From the NCBI GenBank assembly GCA_910579225.1, contig CAJTTI010000045.1:1-15467 (forward strand): a stretch of DNA of 15,467 nt. The letters run 5' to 3'. Positions 13,752 to 15,467 of this stretch are shown here, piece after piece. Origin of the DNA: an uncultured Lachnospiraceae bacterium. Lineage in GTDB: Bacteria > Bacillota > Clostridia > Lachnospirales > Lachnospiraceae. Within the stretch, counting starts at the first letter, position 1. Each line of letters begins with the position of its first letter. Below the pieces are notes generated by a model. That model had not been told where the DNA came from. It was given only the letters and a program-made list of their open reading frames with translations, and ran no database searches. Both the position numbers and the translations under genes were made by a program.

Positions 13752-13838
13752 ACCCCCTGAAATACTGATAAATTTAAAAGGTAAAACCTCTAAAATATAT
13801 GCAAATTCGTAACAAATCCGTATCCCATATACTTATAT

Positions 13839-14552
13839 TTATGCCTGCACAATCAGCACGTCAAAGCCTGCTTCCTGCAGTTTTTTCTTCATGGCTTCCG
13901 CGTTGGATTTTACGCTATATGCACCAACCTGCACACGATAAAGGGCATCTTTGTCTCCTGTAGATGATTCTTCTCCTTCCTCAGCCTGATCAGTTTCCGC
14001 AGGCTCCTGCACACGCTGGCCGGTAATCCCGCAGACAATGGCAGATGCCATACTCTGGTAGTCATACAACTGCACGTCGTCCCGGTCATCTACAAAACAA
14101 CATTCGATTAATACCGCTGGAGCTTTGGTGTGCTTCAGAACATAGAACGTCTTACTGATCTTCACTCCCCGATTCCTGAATCCCAGTTCGGAAATGCATT
14201 CGCAGATACGTCTGGCAGTGTCCCGGGCAATTCCAGATGTATCATAAGAATATACCTCCACGCCCGTCGTTTTCCCGTTTCCTTCCTGATCCACGGCCCC
14301 GGAATTAAAATGAATGCTCAGATCAAGATCCACAGCATGGGTATTGCATTTTGCCACAATCTTTTTCAGCACATCCTGCTGACCGGTTCCATTGTCCACT
14401 GTACAGTCATACACCATATGCCCCAGTTGCCGAAGCTGACTGATCACCTCATCTTTTACCCGTCTGTTTTCTGTTGACTCATTAATCAGGCCTACGGCTC
14501 CACAAGCCACTTTTCCTGCCGGATTATGTCCAGCATGCACATTGATCTTCAT
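13839..14552 (-). CDS. N-acetylmuramoyl-L-alanine amidase (phage-type endolysin) with short SPOR-like tail
   Basis: A 237-residue zinc amidase of the Amidase_3 family that cuts the bond between N-acetylmuramic acid and the stem peptide of peptidoglycan. Likely zinc ligands are His9 (HAGHNP), a glutamate of NESTEN (24-29) and His81 (SIHFNSG). Glu150 in VLIECCFVDD is the catalytic acid. An acidic linker (about 183-202) leads to YRVQVGAYSVKSNAEAMKKK (205-224) and on to the C-terminus, half of a SPOR-like wall-binding repeat. There is no signal peptide, as expected for an enzyme released by a holin. ATG at 14552 has GTGAGGA upstream; the frame is open to 14609 but that part lies in a terminator. 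It follows the holin-like gene, so it is the endolysin of a lysis cassette. Confidence 0.9.
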   Translation of the reverse strand: MKINVHAGHNPAGKVACGAVGLINESTENRRVKDEVISQLRQLGHMVYDCTVDNGTGQQDVLKKIVAKCNTHAVDLDLSIHFNSGAVDQEGNGKTTGVEVYSYDTSGIARDTARRICECISELGFRNRGVKISKTFYVLKHTKAPAVLIECCFVDDRDDVQLYDYQSMASAIVCGITGQRVQEPAETDQAEEGEESSTGDKDALYRVQVGAYSVKSNAEAMKKKLQEAGFDVLIVQA

Positions 14553-14588
14553 ACTTTCCTCACTTCCTTCCGGCCATTGCGCCGGCAC

Positions 14589-14613
14589 AAAAAGAGGGCG
14601 GTTCCCCACCCTC
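14589..14613 (-). terminator. Intrinsic terminator between holin-like and amidase genes
   Basis: On the minus strand GAGGGTGG (14606-14613) and CCGCCCTC (14594-14601) form an 8-bp stem (one G-T pair) with a GGAA loop, followed by TTTTTG. It lies 8 bases after the holin-like stop and about 37 bases before the amidase start. No promoter was seen between it and the amidase gene. Confidence 0.8.
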
Positions 14614-14621
14614 CTGATGTA

Positions 14622-14951
14622 TTATTTTCTGTTATATTTCGTCCGCTCCCAGATATCTGCAATCCGCTCCCAGCCTCCTGTGGCAACCAGGTAGACCACA
14701 AAGGCAGCGATAAAGGACGCAAACACATAATACCAGACGATCACAATCCTAAAATACTGGCAGACAATGAGTACCGCAAGCAGGCAGAGTATCATTGATA
14801 CAACCAGAGCCACCACGCTGGTCGGAAGCCGCTGCAGCCATGGCAGCTCCTTGACCACCTGTACGATCATAGCTGTCAGAAACGCCAACACACCGATTGC
14901 TATCAGGAAATATGTTACATACTGCATGAAAAGTTCCACATTAATCATCAT
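14622..14951 (-). CDS. Holin-like small membrane protein
   Basis: A 109-residue protein with three predicted membrane segments (about 8-31, 45-65 and 70-90) and a charged tail, WERIADIWERTKYNRK. This is the build of phage holins that open the membrane for an endolysin. The middle part, LPWLQRLPTSVVALVVSMI (36-54), resembles small phage holins of Clostridia, but I cannot name the exact family. ATG at 14951 has AAGGAGG (14960-14966) with an 8-base gap; a second ATG follows immediately. It stands between the XhlA-like gene (37 bases upstream) and the amidase, the usual lysis order. Confidence 0.75.
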   Translation of the reverse strand: MMINVELFMQYVTYFLIAIGVLAFLTAMIVQVVKELPWLQRLPTSVVALVVSMILCLLAVLIVCQYFRIVIVWYYVFASFIAAFVVYLVATGGWERIADIWERTKYNRK

Positions 14952-14988
14952 TTTTTATTCCTCCTTCATGATAACATTATGATATGTG

Positions 14989-15297
14989 TTACATACCAAA
15001 TTGTTTAAATACAAATCCTATGATAATCCCTGCAACTGTTGTAAATACATATGCTGTTGCAGATCTCCATTTTTTTCCGTCCCTGCCCTCCAATGCTCTC
15101 AAGCGTTCTCCCTGTTCCTCCTGATTTTTAAGCATATTTTCCATATTGACAGCCAGTTTTTCCACAGAAGCAGTCAAATTATTGAACTGCTGCACACTTT
15201 TCTCCAGCAAATCAATTCTTTTGTTCTGGCGATGATTTTCATCATCCAGACGCTTTCGGAACTCTTCATGTTCCGCTCTTGTAATCGGCGTATCCAT
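14989..15297 (-). CDS. XhlA-like haemolysin/lysis accessory protein
   Basis: A 102-residue protein with a long heptad-like helix (about 8-68, rich in E, K, L and N), a short basic linker (GRDGKKWR) and one C-terminal membrane segment (TAYVFTTVAGIIIGFVFKQF). This is the layout of the XhlA family of Bacillus prophage PBSX, which acts with a holin in cell lysis. Annotated relatives are often called haemolysin XhlA, although the role is phage lysis. ATG at 15297 has AAGGAG about 9 bases upstream. It is the first gene of the cassette visible here, and a long hairpin lies upstream that separates it from the rest of a presumed prophage. Confidence 0.8.
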   Translation of the reverse strand: MDTPITRAEHEEFRKRLDDENHRQNKRIDLLEKSVQQFNNLTASVEKLAVNMENMLKNQEEQGERLRALEGRDGKKWRSATAYVFTTVAGIIIGFVFKQFGM

Positions 15298-15390
15298 CTG
15301 TATCTTCTCCTTCCTTCTAAATCATCTTTTTCCTTTCTTCGATTATCCTCCTGCACCTGTATAATCCCTTCCTTTTATAAAAAATTGGCA

Positions 15391-15454
15391 TAACAAAAGC
15401 CATTCACATACTCCCGGAAAAAACGGGGGAATGTGAATAGCTTTTATCTTGTTA
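15391..15454. terminator. Long near-perfect hairpin upstream of the lysis cassette
   Basis: The left arm (15391-15416, starting TAACAA and ending CTCCCG) and the right arm (15424-15454, starting CGGGGG and ending TTGTTA) pair over nearly their full length, with a 4-base bulge and a few mismatches. The loop is GAAAAAA. On the minus strand the inner GC part is followed by TTTTGTTATG, so it can end transcription of the phage gene beyond the window edge. It could also work in the opposite direction. Confidence 0.7.
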
Positions 15455-15467
15455 ATAATATGGGAAT

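Noticed and set aside
15174..15356. Second frame overlapping the start of the XhlA-like gene
   Set aside because: It needs a GTG start without a matching ribosome binding site and is a very basic out-of-frame reading of the same purine-rich DNA.

Overview
The window looks like chromosomal DNA of a Gram-positive anaerobe of the Clostridia, most likely Lachnospiraceae. Points in favour are strong AGGAGG-type ribosome binding sites before nearly every gene, moderate base composition with AT-rich spacers, Firmicutes-type promoters (several with an extended -10), GHKL/LytTR signalling, and families common in gut Clostridia (DUF1848, DUF1877, DUF1905, type I-C Cas). No rRNA, tRNA, CRISPR repeat array or intact insertion sequence was seen. 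Every recognised gene except one (an HxlR regulator) lies on the minus strand, so gene order reads from high to low coordinates.

Region by region: (1) 1-3350, the start of a type I-C CRISPR-Cas operon: promoter, cas3, cas5c, and the ribosome binding site of the next gene (expected cas8c) cut by the window edge. The array and adaptation genes would lie beyond base 1. (2) 3322-3724, a spacer holding a headless coding remnant and a terminator. (3) 3725-4775, a flavin reductase-like gene divergent from an HxlR-type regulator, with overlapping promoters between them. (4) 4830-5768, a DUF1848 protein with a C-terminal CX3CX2C motif. (5) 5854-7914, a tightly packed three-gene operon: a small membrane protein, an ABC ATPase with a non-standard Q-loop, and a polytopic permease. 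(6) 8067-10885, a four-gene operon: a NimA-like PNPOx-fold protein, a DUF1905 protein, a LytTR response regulator and a GHKL sensor kinase. It probably controls the adjacent ABC operon, though this is inference. (7) 11029-12532, a 42-residue small ORF, a DUF1349 protein and a DUF1877 protein. (8) 12739-13674, a cysteine-synthase-family enzyme with altered active-site motifs. (9) 13839-15467, a phage-type lysis cassette (XhlA-like protein, holin-like protein, N-acetylmuramoyl-L-alanine amidase) with an intrinsic terminator between holin and amidase and a long hairpin upstream. This is the end of a prophage or prophage remnant that abuts the host gene.

The points most worth a second look are the divergent active site of the cysteine synthase homologue (possibly an H2S-releasing lyase), the terminator inside the lysis cassette, the short ORF at 11029-11157, the gene remnant next to the cas promoter, and the PNPOx/DUF1905/two-component/ABC neighbourhood. 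I did not find a clearly new defence or mobile system; most of the window is recognisable accessory and housekeeping content.
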